Source of the DNA: Hydrogenimonas sp.
GTDB lineage: Bacteria > Campylobacterota > Campylobacteria > Campylobacterales > Hydrogenimonadaceae
Assembly: GCA_021647345.1 (NCBI GenBank)
Contig: JAKIUX010000006.1
Coordinates: forward strand, 1 to 14,030
Length of the DNA: 14,030 nucleotides
Direction: 5' to 3'
In this document: positions 7,959 through 14,030 of the stretch, one piece after another
Position numbering within the stretch: position 1 is the stretch's first letter
How the letters are laid out: the number at the start of each line of letters is the position of its first letter
Notes under the pieces: generated by a model
Database searches by the model: none
What the model was told of the DNA's origin: nothing
The model's input: only the letters and a program-made list of their open reading frames with translations
Made by a program: the position numbers and the translations under genes

Positions 7959-9377
7959 CTAATTCTCCTCTCGTCTTGAAAGAGTTTTTCCGGCTCTTTT
8001 TTCTTTGAGCCTCTCTCTTCGCCGCTTTATGCGCTCTTTTATGTCTCTGATACGACCTATCTCCTTCTCCTCCAGATCGACATAGGCGTTCTCTATGACT
8101 TCGCCAACTTTTACTTCGAGCATTTCAGACTTTTTCATGGCGAGTATTTGAGACATAAAAACGCTTCTATGGCCGGTAATAAGGAAGCTTATAACGGCGC
8201 TTAGAGCAGCGTAGTGGGCTATTTCAAGCCCAAAAAGCTCTACAGCCATTATCATCGCAGCAATGGGAGTGTTCGTAGAACCCGCCAATACGCTCACAAA
8301 CCCCAGTGCGGCAAAAAGTGCCATATGTTCTCCGCCGGCAAGCTGCACAAACAGATGGCCGCTTGTGACGCCTACATAGAATATAGGGGTTATTATGCCC
8401 CCGCTTCCTCCCACACTGAGGGTAATGGAGGTAAAGAGAGTTTTGAGCAAAAATGCGTACCAGGGAAGATCTTTGGAAAAGTAGGGATCGGGGTTGAGAG
8501 TATCTTTTATGGTTTCCAGCCCGAGCCCCAGGTATTGGTCGCCGAAAATAAGAGTTAAAATGACCAGAAGCGACCCTCCGGCCATAGCTACGAGATAGGG
8601 GTGCAGTGGAATTTTGGATACAAGCTTCTGCCCCCAGCTCACCCCAGTAACAACTACATCAGAAATAAAACCGAAAAAGAGACCGGCCGCCACCACCTGT
8701 AAAATAAGAGGAATATCAAGAGCGACACTCTGGTAAAAGCGAATATCGAAATATGTATACTCGATACCGAGAAACTGGGCTGTGGTAAAAGCCGCAAACC
8801 CTGCTATGAAAGATGGCAGCAGCACATCGTACAGAATCACACCTATGATTAGCACTTCGACACCGAAGATCGCCCCGGCTATCGGGGTGCCGAAAACAGA
8901 TGCGAATCCGGCGCTGATACCGCATATAACAAGTTTTTTACGATCCTCCTTGGAAAACTTAAGCAGGTTTGAAAGCCAAGATGCGGCCCCTGCGCCTATC
9001 TGGGCGCCTGGGCCCTCTTTACCCGCGGAGCCGCCGGCAAATATCGTCAAAACTGTAGCGACAAGTTTTACCGGAATTACAGCTATATCTATATTCCCAT
9101 GCCTCTTGTGTATAGCCTCTATCACCTTTTCGGTTCCGTGGCCTTCCGCGTTCGGAGCGAAAGTTCTTACGATGAAAACTGTCAGCAGCAGAGCTATCGG
9201 GAGCAGATAGTAGTACTCAAAAGAGAACTGAGAGCGGCTCTCTTCGGCAATCTGCAGAATCTTCAAAAAGAGGGTGACGACGGCACCTATCATTACACCC
9301 ACAATCGAAGAGAGTACGACCCACTTGGTAACACTGAAAAAGATTGCCGTCTGTTCTGTTATATGTTTACGAATCAT
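7959..9377 (-). CDS. ClC family chloride channel or transporter
   Basis: A 472-residue polytopic membrane protein of the ClC family. Motifs in order: GHGTEK (79-84) where E. coli ClcA has GSGIPE; GSAGKEGP (116-123) with the gating glutamate E121, equal to E148 of ClcA; PIAGAIFGVEV (165-175); and GSGGIITP (324-331), equal to the GIFTP anion loop. The position of the internal proton glutamate (E203 of ClcA) is valine, V175, as in animal ClC channels. The anion-coordinating Tyr445 position appears to be Met408. The tail (about 440-472) is charged and basic, with no CBS domains. I chose ATG 9377 because a -10 box lies about 50 bases upstream and AAGATGGAA precedes it; a GTG at 9413 would add 12 residues but would sit almost at the transcription start. 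It is the first gene of an operon with trkA and trkH. Whether it is a channel or an antiporter cannot be settled from sequence. Confidence 0.93.
   Translation of the reverse strand: MIRKHITEQTAIFFSVTKWVVLSSIVGVMIGAVVTLFLKILQIAEESRSQFSFEYYYLLPIALLLTVFIVRTFAPNAEGHGTEKVIEAIHKRHGNIDIAVIPVKLVATVLTIFAGGSAGKEGPGAQIGAGAASWLSNLLKFSKEDRKKLVICGISAGFASVFGTPIAGAIFGVEVLIIGVILYDVLLPSFIAGFAAFTTAQFLGIEYTYFDIRFYQSVALDIPLILQVVAAGLFFGFISDVVVTGVSWGQKLVSKIPLHPYLVAMAGGSLLVILTLIFGDQYLGLGLETIKDTLNPDPYFSKDLPWYAFLLKTLFTSITLSVGGSGGIITPIFYVGVTSGHLFVQLAGGEHMALFAALGFVSVLAGSTNTPIAAMIMAVELFGLEIAHYAALSAVISFLITGHRSVFMSQILAMKKSEMLEVKVGEVIENAYVDLEEKEIGRIRDIKERIKRRRERLKEKRAGKTLSRREEN
7963..7970 (-). promoter_or_regulatory. Ribosome binding site deciding the trkA GTG start
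   Basis: GAGGAGAA on the minus strand, five bases before the GTG at 7957-7955. It lies inside the last codons of the clc gene. The strong match and correct spacing make the GTG the likely start. Confidence 0.7.
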
Positions 9378-9428
9378 TGAAGAGTTCCATCTTGCCGACG
9401 CAAAAAGCGCCACTGCTGATATAGGAAG

Positions 9429-9434
9429 ATTATA
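9429..9434 (-). promoter_or_regulatory. Putative -10 box of the clc-trkA-trkH operon
   Basis: A perfect TATAAT on the minus strand, preceded by GCGC, in an AT-rich region. Transcription would start near 9422, leaving a leader of about 45 bases before ATG 9377. No convincing -35 box is seen. Confidence 0.5.
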
Positions 9435-9600
9435 GCGCGATTTAGGTGAAAAGCTTAGAAAATTTTCCTAATTTTATTATTAACAGTACAAATATACTAA
9501 CAAACGTGGAGCCTAAAAATTATAATTGAAACCTATGAAAAATTATAGATCGAGCGAAGGCTTTGAGATTTAGTCGATAGTCGATGGTTAATCGAAAAAT

Positions 9601-9623
9601 AGAAGGAAGCAAAGCTTCCATCT
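9601..9623 (-). terminator. Possible terminator of the purU-mscS operon
   Basis: The core stem GGAAGC/GCTTCC (9605-9610 with 9614-9619) has a three-base loop and is extended by AGA/TCT after one A-A mismatch. On the minus strand it is followed by TTCTATTTTT, a broken T-rich tract, so it could stop transcripts from mscS about 210 bases after its stop codon. The tract is imperfect, hence the modest confidence. Confidence 0.4.
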
Positions 9624-9741
9624 TTCATTGAAGATCTATATTGCTTCAGTTTCACTAAAAATCTCATCTCGACTGAGGGAGATTTTGTAGTTGTATGCTC
9701 TGAAAAAACTCTTTAGCTAAAACGGCTTCGCTTTGGTATCC

Positions 9742-9762
9742 CGGAATTTCACTGAAATTCCG
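9742..9762. repeat. Perfect 9-base inverted repeat
   Basis: CGGAATTTC, loop ACT, GAAATTCCG. A strong hairpin on either strand with no T-run on either side, so it is not a standard terminator. It could be an RNA stem, a protein-binding palindrome or part of an interspersed repeat. Confidence 0.6.
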
Positions 9763-9802
9763 ATCATTACGCTGCAGATGTTGTTCACAGGAGAGTTTTT
9801 TG

Positions 9803-9827
9803 GAGCGCTCAATTTTTCAGAGCACTC
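9803..9827. repeat. Hairpin directly after the mscS stop
   Basis: GAGCGCTC (9803-9810) and GAGCACTC (9820-9827) can pair over eight positions in the minus-strand RNA with one U-G wobble, leaving a nine-base loop. They are also a near-perfect direct repeat (GAGCGCTCAATT, GAGCACTCAATT) with a 17-base period. It begins right after the mscS stop and has no U-tract, so it is more likely an end-protecting stem or repeat remnant than a terminator. Confidence 0.45.
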
Positions 9828-9829
9828 AA

Positions 9830-11764
9830 TTAACCATCTTTATGCAAAACCGATTTGAAGCTGCTCTCTATATTCTCTCTATCGAAATAGATCGACTCGG
9901 ATGGAAAGGCGAACTCAAGATTGTTTCTATCAAGTATTTCCCAGATTTTAAGCAGAACATCCTGTTTCACCTCCAGCCACTCTCTCCAATTTACCGTTTT
10001 AGAAAAGGCGTAGATGAGTATATTTACCGAAGAGTCGGCAAACTCGTCAAGGTAGACGAGCAGTGTGCTTTTCACACCGTATTTATCTTCTGTAGAGACA
10101 AGCTTTCTCTCCCTCTTGCTAAGTCTTTTTAAATCTGCTTCATCTATCTTGTGTGACGAGGCGATACCGGGATGCTCGGTCAACATCTGCCTGATCTCAT
10201 CGACCGCTCTTATCAGATCTTCTCTTTTGGCGCCATAGGTTACGCCTATATGCATCTTCAGCCTTCTGCCAACTTTTCTCTTGCTCCAGTTTTTTAAAGG
10301 GGTGTTGGCAAGGGTGGCGTTAGGCACTGTAATAAGAGCATTGTCGAAAGTTCTGATAAAGGTACTGATAAAACCTATCTCCACAACGGTACCCTCAACA
10401 TCTTTTGTCTCGATCCAATCCCCTTGGGAGAAGGAGTTGTCAAAAATGATCTTCAAAAGACCGAAAAAGTTGCTAAGCGTGTTTTGCGCCGCAAGCGCTA
10501 TCGCCAAACCGCCGATTCCCAAAGAGGCTAAAAGCCCTGTAATATTTACCCCCATCTTCACAAGAAGCATAAATATAGCTATCGTAACTACCGTTATCTT
10601 GAGTATGGAGAGAACAAGGTTTACAAGCTCCTGGCGCATCTGGGTGTTTTTTATCTCTCCTCGCTTCACAAGGTAGTCGAAAAAGAGACTGTCGATAGCG
10701 ATTATAACGATATAGGCTCCTATAGCAAGATAGAAGGCGTAAAAAAGAAGACTCATCTTTTCCGGCATAGGCGATGGGTACATCAGTACCTCAAGACCGA
10801 GCTCGAAACCGAAGGCGAGAACGAGAAGATATAGAGGCTTTCTCATTCCGTCGAGATTGGAGAGCAGAAGTTCGTCTATCTCGTCTCTCTTTTTGAGTAT
10901 CAGCTTTTTCAAAAACCCGTAGAGACGATGGTATAGCATGAAACTGGCGCCCCAAGCGACCAGCATGATGAGAAAAAATATCGAAACCCTTCCCATATCA
11001 AGACGAATATATCGCAAATAGGTATTCAGTTTAGCAAAAATCTCAACTTCGTTGATCTTCTCTATAATCTGATCGAGTCTGAACATTGCAGCAAGAGATC
11101 GATAGTGCAGAAGTGCAGGATTCGAGGCGAGATAGTCGAGAAAGTCTTTGTAGAAAGCAAGATGCATTTTAAGATTTTCGTAGTTTTGTACGATCTGAAG
11201 AGAGATTTTGTCTCTCTCTTGCAAGGCTCTTTTATATGCGGATCTGAATTTTTCAAGAGGTATGGAGCCTATAAACTCTCTCTCGGACTCTATGATCTTT
11301 TTCAGACCCTCCTCATCAAGAGAGGTCCACTCATCTGCCAGTGTAACGAAAAAGCGGTATATGTGCCCTTTCGTTTCAAGACTCTTCAAAGCTATCGTGT
11401 CGCGCATTACTGCACTATCGTAACCATACTCTCTGTTGACTCCTATTCGGGCCAAAATTTTGGCCCTCTCTCTTTTTGCCTCACTCGGATTATAGAAGGG
11501 ATTCTTTTCCGTCTTTACCTCGTAGGGGGCCTCTTTGAGCTTAGAGATTAGCTGATTGAATTGAGCTACACGTTTATCTACCAAAGATGAGGCATCTTCC
11601 ATCTTGGAGGCTGCCGTTGCGTTGCTATCGGCTTCTCTTTTCTCAACACCCTTCATACTTGAAGAGTATAGACTATTCTCGATCTCCAAAACCTTCTGCC
11701 AAAACCCTGAGGAGGCTATAAGAAATACCGCGGTAAAAAGCAAAAGAGTGATAATGCGTCTCAT
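9830..11764 (-). CDS. Large MscS-family mechanosensitive ion channel
   Basis: A 644-residue inner-membrane channel, longer than E. coli MscS (about 286 residues). It begins with a hydrophobic signal-like segment (1-20), followed by about 235 charged, mostly helical residues predicted to be periplasmic. Membrane helices follow at about 261-279, 311-329, 339-360 and 385-405, then the pore helix and beta domain (409-490): GLLASLGIGGLAIALAAQN, followed by SQGDWI (446-451), EGTVVEIGF and NALITVPN. This Ala/Gly-rich pore helix and the DxI-x(n)-G-x-V pattern define the MscS family. Such channels open under membrane tension to release solutes in hypo-osmotic shock; a role for the extra domain is not known. 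The start ATG overlaps the purU stop by one base (TGATG), so its translation is probably coupled to purU. Confidence 0.93.
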   Translation of the reverse strand: MRRIITLLLFTAVFLIASSGFWQKVLEIENSLYSSSMKGVEKREADSNATAASKMEDASSLVDKRVAQFNQLISKLKEAPYEVKTEKNPFYNPSEAKRERAKILARIGVNREYGYDSAVMRDTIALKSLETKGHIYRFFVTLADEWTSLDEEGLKKIIESEREFIGSIPLEKFRSAYKRALQERDKISLQIVQNYENLKMHLAFYKDFLDYLASNPALLHYRSLAAMFRLDQIIEKINEVEIFAKLNTYLRYIRLDMGRVSIFFLIMLVAWGASFMLYHRLYGFLKKLILKKRDEIDELLLSNLDGMRKPLYLLVLAFGFELGLEVLMYPSPMPEKMSLLFYAFYLAIGAYIVIIAIDSLFFDYLVKRGEIKNTQMRQELVNLVLSILKITVVTIAIFMLLVKMGVNITGLLASLGIGGLAIALAAQNTLSNFFGLLKIIFDNSFSQGDWIETKDVEGTVVEIGFISTFIRTFDNALITVPNATLANTPLKNWSKRKVGRRLKMHIGVTYGAKREDLIRAVDEIRQMLTEHPGIASSHKIDEADLKRLSKRERKLVSTEDKYGVKSTLLVYLDEFADSSVNILIYAFSKTVNWREWLEVKQDVLLKIWEILDRNNLEFAFPSESIYFDRENIESSFKSVLHKDG

Positions 11765-12606
11765 CAGTCAAAAATAACCGTCTTGTTGGCGTAAACGAAA
11801 ACCTTGTCCTCGAGAGCCAGTTTCAAGGCCTTGGCCAAAACAATCTTCTCTACATCTCGTCCGGAACGCTGCATCTGTCTCCAATCCATAGCGTGATCGA
11901 CAGGAATAGTGCCCTGAGCTATAATAGGACCCTCATCGAGATTGTTGTTGACAAAATGCGCCGTAGCCCCTATTATCTTGACACCTCTGTCATAAGCCTG
12001 TTTATAAGGGTTAGCCCCTATGAAAGCAGGTAGAAATGAGTGGTGTATATTGATAATTCTCTCTTCGAAACGCTCTACGAACTCCGGAGTTAAAATACGC
12101 ATATACTTTGCCAGCACTATATAATCAACCTCTTCAAACCTTTCGATCTCTTCCAAAATACGCCTCTCATGCTCACTTCGAGTCAGTCCATCATGACTTA
12201 TACAAATATATGGAATATCGAACCTCTCTACAAGGCTTTTAAGGGTTTCGTAGTTCGAGATTACTCCGACTATCTTGGCCTCCAATTCACCCGCTTCGTG
12301 GCGTATTAGAATATCGCCGAGGCAGTGGCTCTCTTTTGTAGCCATGATGACAATTCGCTTGGGGCGCGGCTCAACAAGGCGAATAGCTGCATTTTCCGGA
12401 AGTACGAGGCGCAGTTCAGCTTCGAGAGCTTCAGGATCGAACTTGCCGCTCACTTCGCTTCTCATGAAAAATTTTCCGTTTTGAGCGTCGACGAACTCTC
12501 TGTTCTTCTCCACATTCAGGCCGAAATCGAAAAAGGCTTTGCTTATTTTGTATACAAGCCCCTTCTCGTCGCGACAATCTATCAAAACCCGATAAAATCT
12601 AGTCAT
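11764..12606 (-). CDS. purU: Formyltetrahydrofolate deformylase PurU
   Basis: A 280-residue cytosolic enzyme that hydrolyses 10-formyltetrahydrofolate to tetrahydrofolate and formate, feeding formate to PurT and balancing one-carbon pools. An N-terminal ACT domain (about 4-80) includes DEKGLVYKISKAFFDFGLN. The formyltransferase-type catalytic domain (about 84-275) has NIHHSFLPAFIGANPY (186-201), ATAHFVNNNLDEGPI and AGRD-like SGRDVEK. The catalytic Asn-His-Asp set is N186, H188 and D224. Length and motifs match E. coli PurU closely. ATG 12606 is preceded by AAAGGG with a five-base gap and by a good -10 box. It shares a message with mscS, with no obvious metabolic reason. Confidence 0.95.
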   Translation of the reverse strand: MTRFYRVLIDCRDEKGLVYKISKAFFDFGLNVEKNREFVDAQNGKFFMRSEVSGKFDPEALEAELRLVLPENAAIRLVEPRPKRIVIMATKESHCLGDILIRHEAGELEAKIVGVISNYETLKSLVERFDIPYICISHDGLTRSEHERRILEEIERFEEVDYIVLAKYMRILTPEFVERFEERIINIHHSFLPAFIGANPYKQAYDRGVKIIGATAHFVNNNLDEGPIIAQGTIPVDHAMDWRQMQRSGRDVEKIVLAKALKLALEDKVFVYANKTVIFD

Positions 12607-12778
12607 TCAAGCCCTTTGGCAATTTTTGCGATTATACCAAAGAGGAGTTTAAAAGCTTTTTTCATTCAGTTTTTCCATCAAACCAACCAATTCAAAAATA
12701 TTTCAAAAATGCAAAAGAGAGTATATACAGTTGCGTTATTATATCATTTTTTTTAATATCTTAATCAGAAAGATATAA
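12607..12778. other. AT-rich intergenic gap between patatin gene and purU
   Basis: A spacer of 172 bases with two TATAAT boxes for purU on the minus strand (12636-12631 and 12743-12738). A small AT-only hairpin, ATATCTT/AAGATAT (12756-12762 with 12770-12776), sits just after the patatin stop and is flanked by two runs of eight T on the plus strand. No terminator with a proper T-tract is seen for the patatin gene, and no small gene is convincing. Confidence 0.45.
12631..12636 (-). promoter_or_regulatory. Putative -10 box of the purU-mscS operon
   Basis: TATAAT preceded by TTTGG on the minus strand, about 25 bases from the purU start. A second TATAAT lies further upstream at 12743-12738, so two promoters are possible. 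Confidence 0.5.
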
Positions 12779-13549
12779 TCAATTTTTTTTATCTTTATGC
12801 TCCATTGCCGATATAAGATCTGCCAATGAGTTCTGAGCGCTTCTTACTCCCTCTTCGTAAGCCGTATCCGCTTTTTTAAGATCGAATATATTTATCTCGC
12901 CGCACCCTGAGGGCTCTATGTAAAAATCGACAAACTCCCTGGAAGCTTTAATATTTGCACCCATCATCAACATAAGTACTCGTATAGTAGCTGAAAGAAG
13001 GCCGGAAGGCTCTTTTTGCGGTATAGGATTGACATTTATGCCAACTATTGGATAGCCGTATCTTTTCAACGGTTTTGCAGGCAAATTGTCCATGAACCCT
13101 CCATCAGCTAGGAGCATGCCCTCATGCTTCACAGGAGAGAAGATCGGAACAAGAGATGATGAGGCAATAGTAAGCTTAGAAAGCGGCCCTTCATCGAAAT
13201 ATAGCACAGAGCCGCCGCTTAGGTCGGTACACGCAACTGTAAACGGAACAGGAAGATCTTCGATGCGCTTCGACTCCAAATTCTCCTGTAGAATTTTTTC
13301 CAACTTTCCAAGGCCGAAAACTCCTCCAGCCCCAGATGGGCCGGCAAGATCTTTGAGCTTTAGAGTTTTTATCAGTTTCAGAATATCCTCAGGCCTCTTC
13401 TTGTCGCATAAAAGCGCACCCACTATCGCTCCGCCGCTGCTTCCGCTTATAGCGGCTATTTCGAAACCGTTCTCTTGCAGAACCTTCACGACGCCAAGAT
13501 GCGCAGCTGCCCTGATGCCCCCTCCGGAGAGCGCAAGAGATATCTTCAT
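12779..13549 (-). CDS. Patatin-like phospholipase family protein
   Basis: A 256-residue protein of the bacterial patatin family (RssA-like size). It has the oxyanion loop SGGGIRAAAHLGV (8-20), the nucleophile elbow GSSGG (36-40, S38) and the catalytic Asp in DGG (149-151, within LLADGGFMDNLP). These give the complete Ser-Asp dyad, so lipid acyl hydrolase activity is likely; the substrate is unknown. There is no signal peptide, so it should act in the cytosol or at the inner face of the membrane. The start ATG overlaps the stop of the upstream nucleotidyltransferase-like gene by four bases (ATGA). The C-terminus ends in a lysine-rich KDKKN coded by a run of A. Confidence 0.93.
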   Translation of the reverse strand: MKISLALSGGGIRAAAHLGVVKVLQENGFEIAAISGSSGGAIVGALLCDKKRPEDILKLIKTLKLKDLAGPSGAGGVFGLGKLEKILQENLESKRIEDLPVPFTVACTDLSGGSVLYFDEGPLSKLTIASSSLVPIFSPVKHEGMLLADGGFMDNLPAKPLKRYGYPIVGINVNPIPQKEPSGLLSATIRVLMLMMGANIKASREFVDFYIEPSGCGEINIFDLKKADTAYEEGVRSAQNSLADLISAMEHKDKKN

Positions 13550-14030
13550 GAAATATCTTTCGAGAATCTTTTACGCAGAGTCTCGAGCACTCTTCTTCTA
13601 AGCTCCTCGCCAAGTCTCTTTCCGGCATACCCCTCTTCGAGCAGATCGGCAGGCCTGATGCCTGGGTCGAAGCCTCTTTCGTAAATACCAAGCTTTATCG
13701 ATCTCTTTTTAACTCTATCAGCGTAAACTCCAAGCCACTGCCTAATAGCCATTTTCAGAGCGACGGCAGCCAGAAATCTATCTGTTATTCGAGACGGAAC
13801 GCACTTTTGAAATTTCAAAACCTTCTTATATATGTTGGGTGTGTGGATACGTTCGCAAAGGAGTTGAGAAGGGATCTTTTTGAAGCAGGAGAGTATATAT
13901 AGAAATAGGTAGGGCCTCATCTCTTTATCGACAAGCTTTACAGCTTTGGCCATCTGTAGAGCCATACGCAAAAACTCTTCTCGCTTTATTGAAATATGGA
14001 GTATCTTTTTATCGATTTTCAGGTCGGCCA
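13546..14030 (-). CDS. Probable CCA/poly(A)-polymerase-type nucleotidyltransferase, C-terminal part
   Basis: The reading frame is open to the right window edge (about 161 codons visible; the first full codon gives Ala-Asp-Leu-Lys). It is therefore the 3' part of a longer gene, and the TTG or ATG codons near 13971-13965 are unlikely to be its start. The visible part is helical and basic. It ends with IRPADLLEEGYAGKRLGEEL, which resembles the C-terminal helical region of class II tRNA nucleotidyltransferases (pattern DL-x2-x-G-x3-G-x2-LG-x2-L). If so, it adds or repairs the tRNA CCA end. The catalytic head lies outside the window, so this rests on one tail motif and general character. Its stop overlaps the patatin start. 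Confidence 0.55.
   Translation of the reverse strand, partial: ADLKIDKKILHISIKREEFLRMALQMAKAVKLVDKEMRPYLFLYILSCFKKIPSQLLCERIHTPNIYKKVLKFQKCVPSRITDRFLAAVALKMAIRQWLGVYADRVKKRSIKLGIYERGFDPGIRPADLLEEGYAGKRLGEELRRRVLETLRKRFSKDIS

Larger units (their letters stand above)
9435..9829. other. Non-coding stretch rich in inverted repeats
   Basis: No gene is supported here. The left part (to about 9545) is AT-rich promoter-like DNA for the clc operon. From about 9550 to 9829 there are several inverted repeats: TGAGATTTAGT (9564-9574) against ACTAAAAATCTCA (9654-9666), which can alternatively pair with GAGATTTT (9679-9686); a hairpin at 9601-9623; a perfect hairpin at 9742-9762; and TGCTCTGAAAAA (9696-9707) against TTTTTCAGAGCA (9813-9824). 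The density suggests a structured RNA or a decayed small mobile repeat rather than random spacer. Neither can be chosen from a single copy. Confidence 0.5.

Noticed and set aside
9540..9620. Repeated TCGATAGTCGATGG-like units as a CRISPR or iteron array
   Set aside because: Only two short imperfect units with no regular spacers; no cas or replication gene nearby.
9800..10132. Plus-strand frame starting TTG after an AGGAGAG-like site
   Set aside because: The ribosome-site match is by chance. The frame runs antisense through the conserved C-terminus of the MscS gene and encodes nothing recognisable.
12660..12690. Nine-codon open frame (MEKLNEKSF) before purU as a leader peptide
   Set aside because: It is too short, has no ribosome site or regulatory codon run, and lies upstream of the better promoter.
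12756..12776. Hairpin ATATCTT/AAGATAT as a terminator for the patatin gene
   Set aside because: The stem is AT-only and, in the minus direction, is followed by A-runs rather than T-runs, so it would not act as a standard intrinsic terminator.

Overview
The window looks like chromosomal DNA of a Campylobacterota (epsilonproteobacterial) species. This is inferred from protein style: a histidine kinase with the His-box AHQWRQPL, Aer-like PAS domains carrying RHPDTP, frequent AGA/ATA codons and tightly packed overlapping genes. I see no tRNA, rRNA, insertion sequence, prophage or CRISPR array.

Layout, left to right. (1) 1-1066, minus strand: a MoxR AAA+ ATPase whose stop overlaps the start of a DUF58 protein cut off by the window edge. 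(2) 1067-1361: a divergent promoter region with repeated GTAAAC boxes. (3) 1362-5212, plus strand: a two-gene signalling operon. The first gene is a membrane histidine kinase whose periplasmic Tll0287-like (DUF3365) domain carries a c-type heme motif, CVDCH, followed by an Aer-type PAS domain. The second is its overlapping partner, a REC-PAS-GGDEF-EAL protein with a degenerate cyclase motif and an apparently intact c-di-GMP phosphodiesterase site. (4) 5209-9377, minus strand: an overlapping or abutting ClC chloride protein, trkA and trkH operon, which converges on the signalling operon with stop codons sharing TTAA. (5) 9378-9829: a 452-base non-coding stretch with a clc promoter and several inverted repeats. 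(6) 9830-12606, minus strand: purU (formyltetrahydrofolate deformylase) overlapping a long MscS-family channel gene. (7) 12607-12778: an AT-rich gap. (8) 12779-14030, minus strand: a patatin-like phospholipase overlapping the end of a probable CCA/poly(A)-polymerase-type nucleotidyltransferase that runs off the right edge.

How the genes fit together. The signalling pair reads as a redox sensor: a periplasmic heme plus probable flavin PAS domains in both partners, ending in c-di-GMP breakdown, so redox state could set motility or attachment. The clc-trkA-trkH operon puts K+ uptake, its nucleotide-binding regulator and an anion pathway under one promoter; with the nearby MscS channel this makes a salt and osmotic balance neighbourhood. 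The most unusual points are the heme plus double-PAS relay into an EAL output, the ClC protein with valine at the position of the internal proton glutamate, and the structured non-coding segment between clc and mscS.
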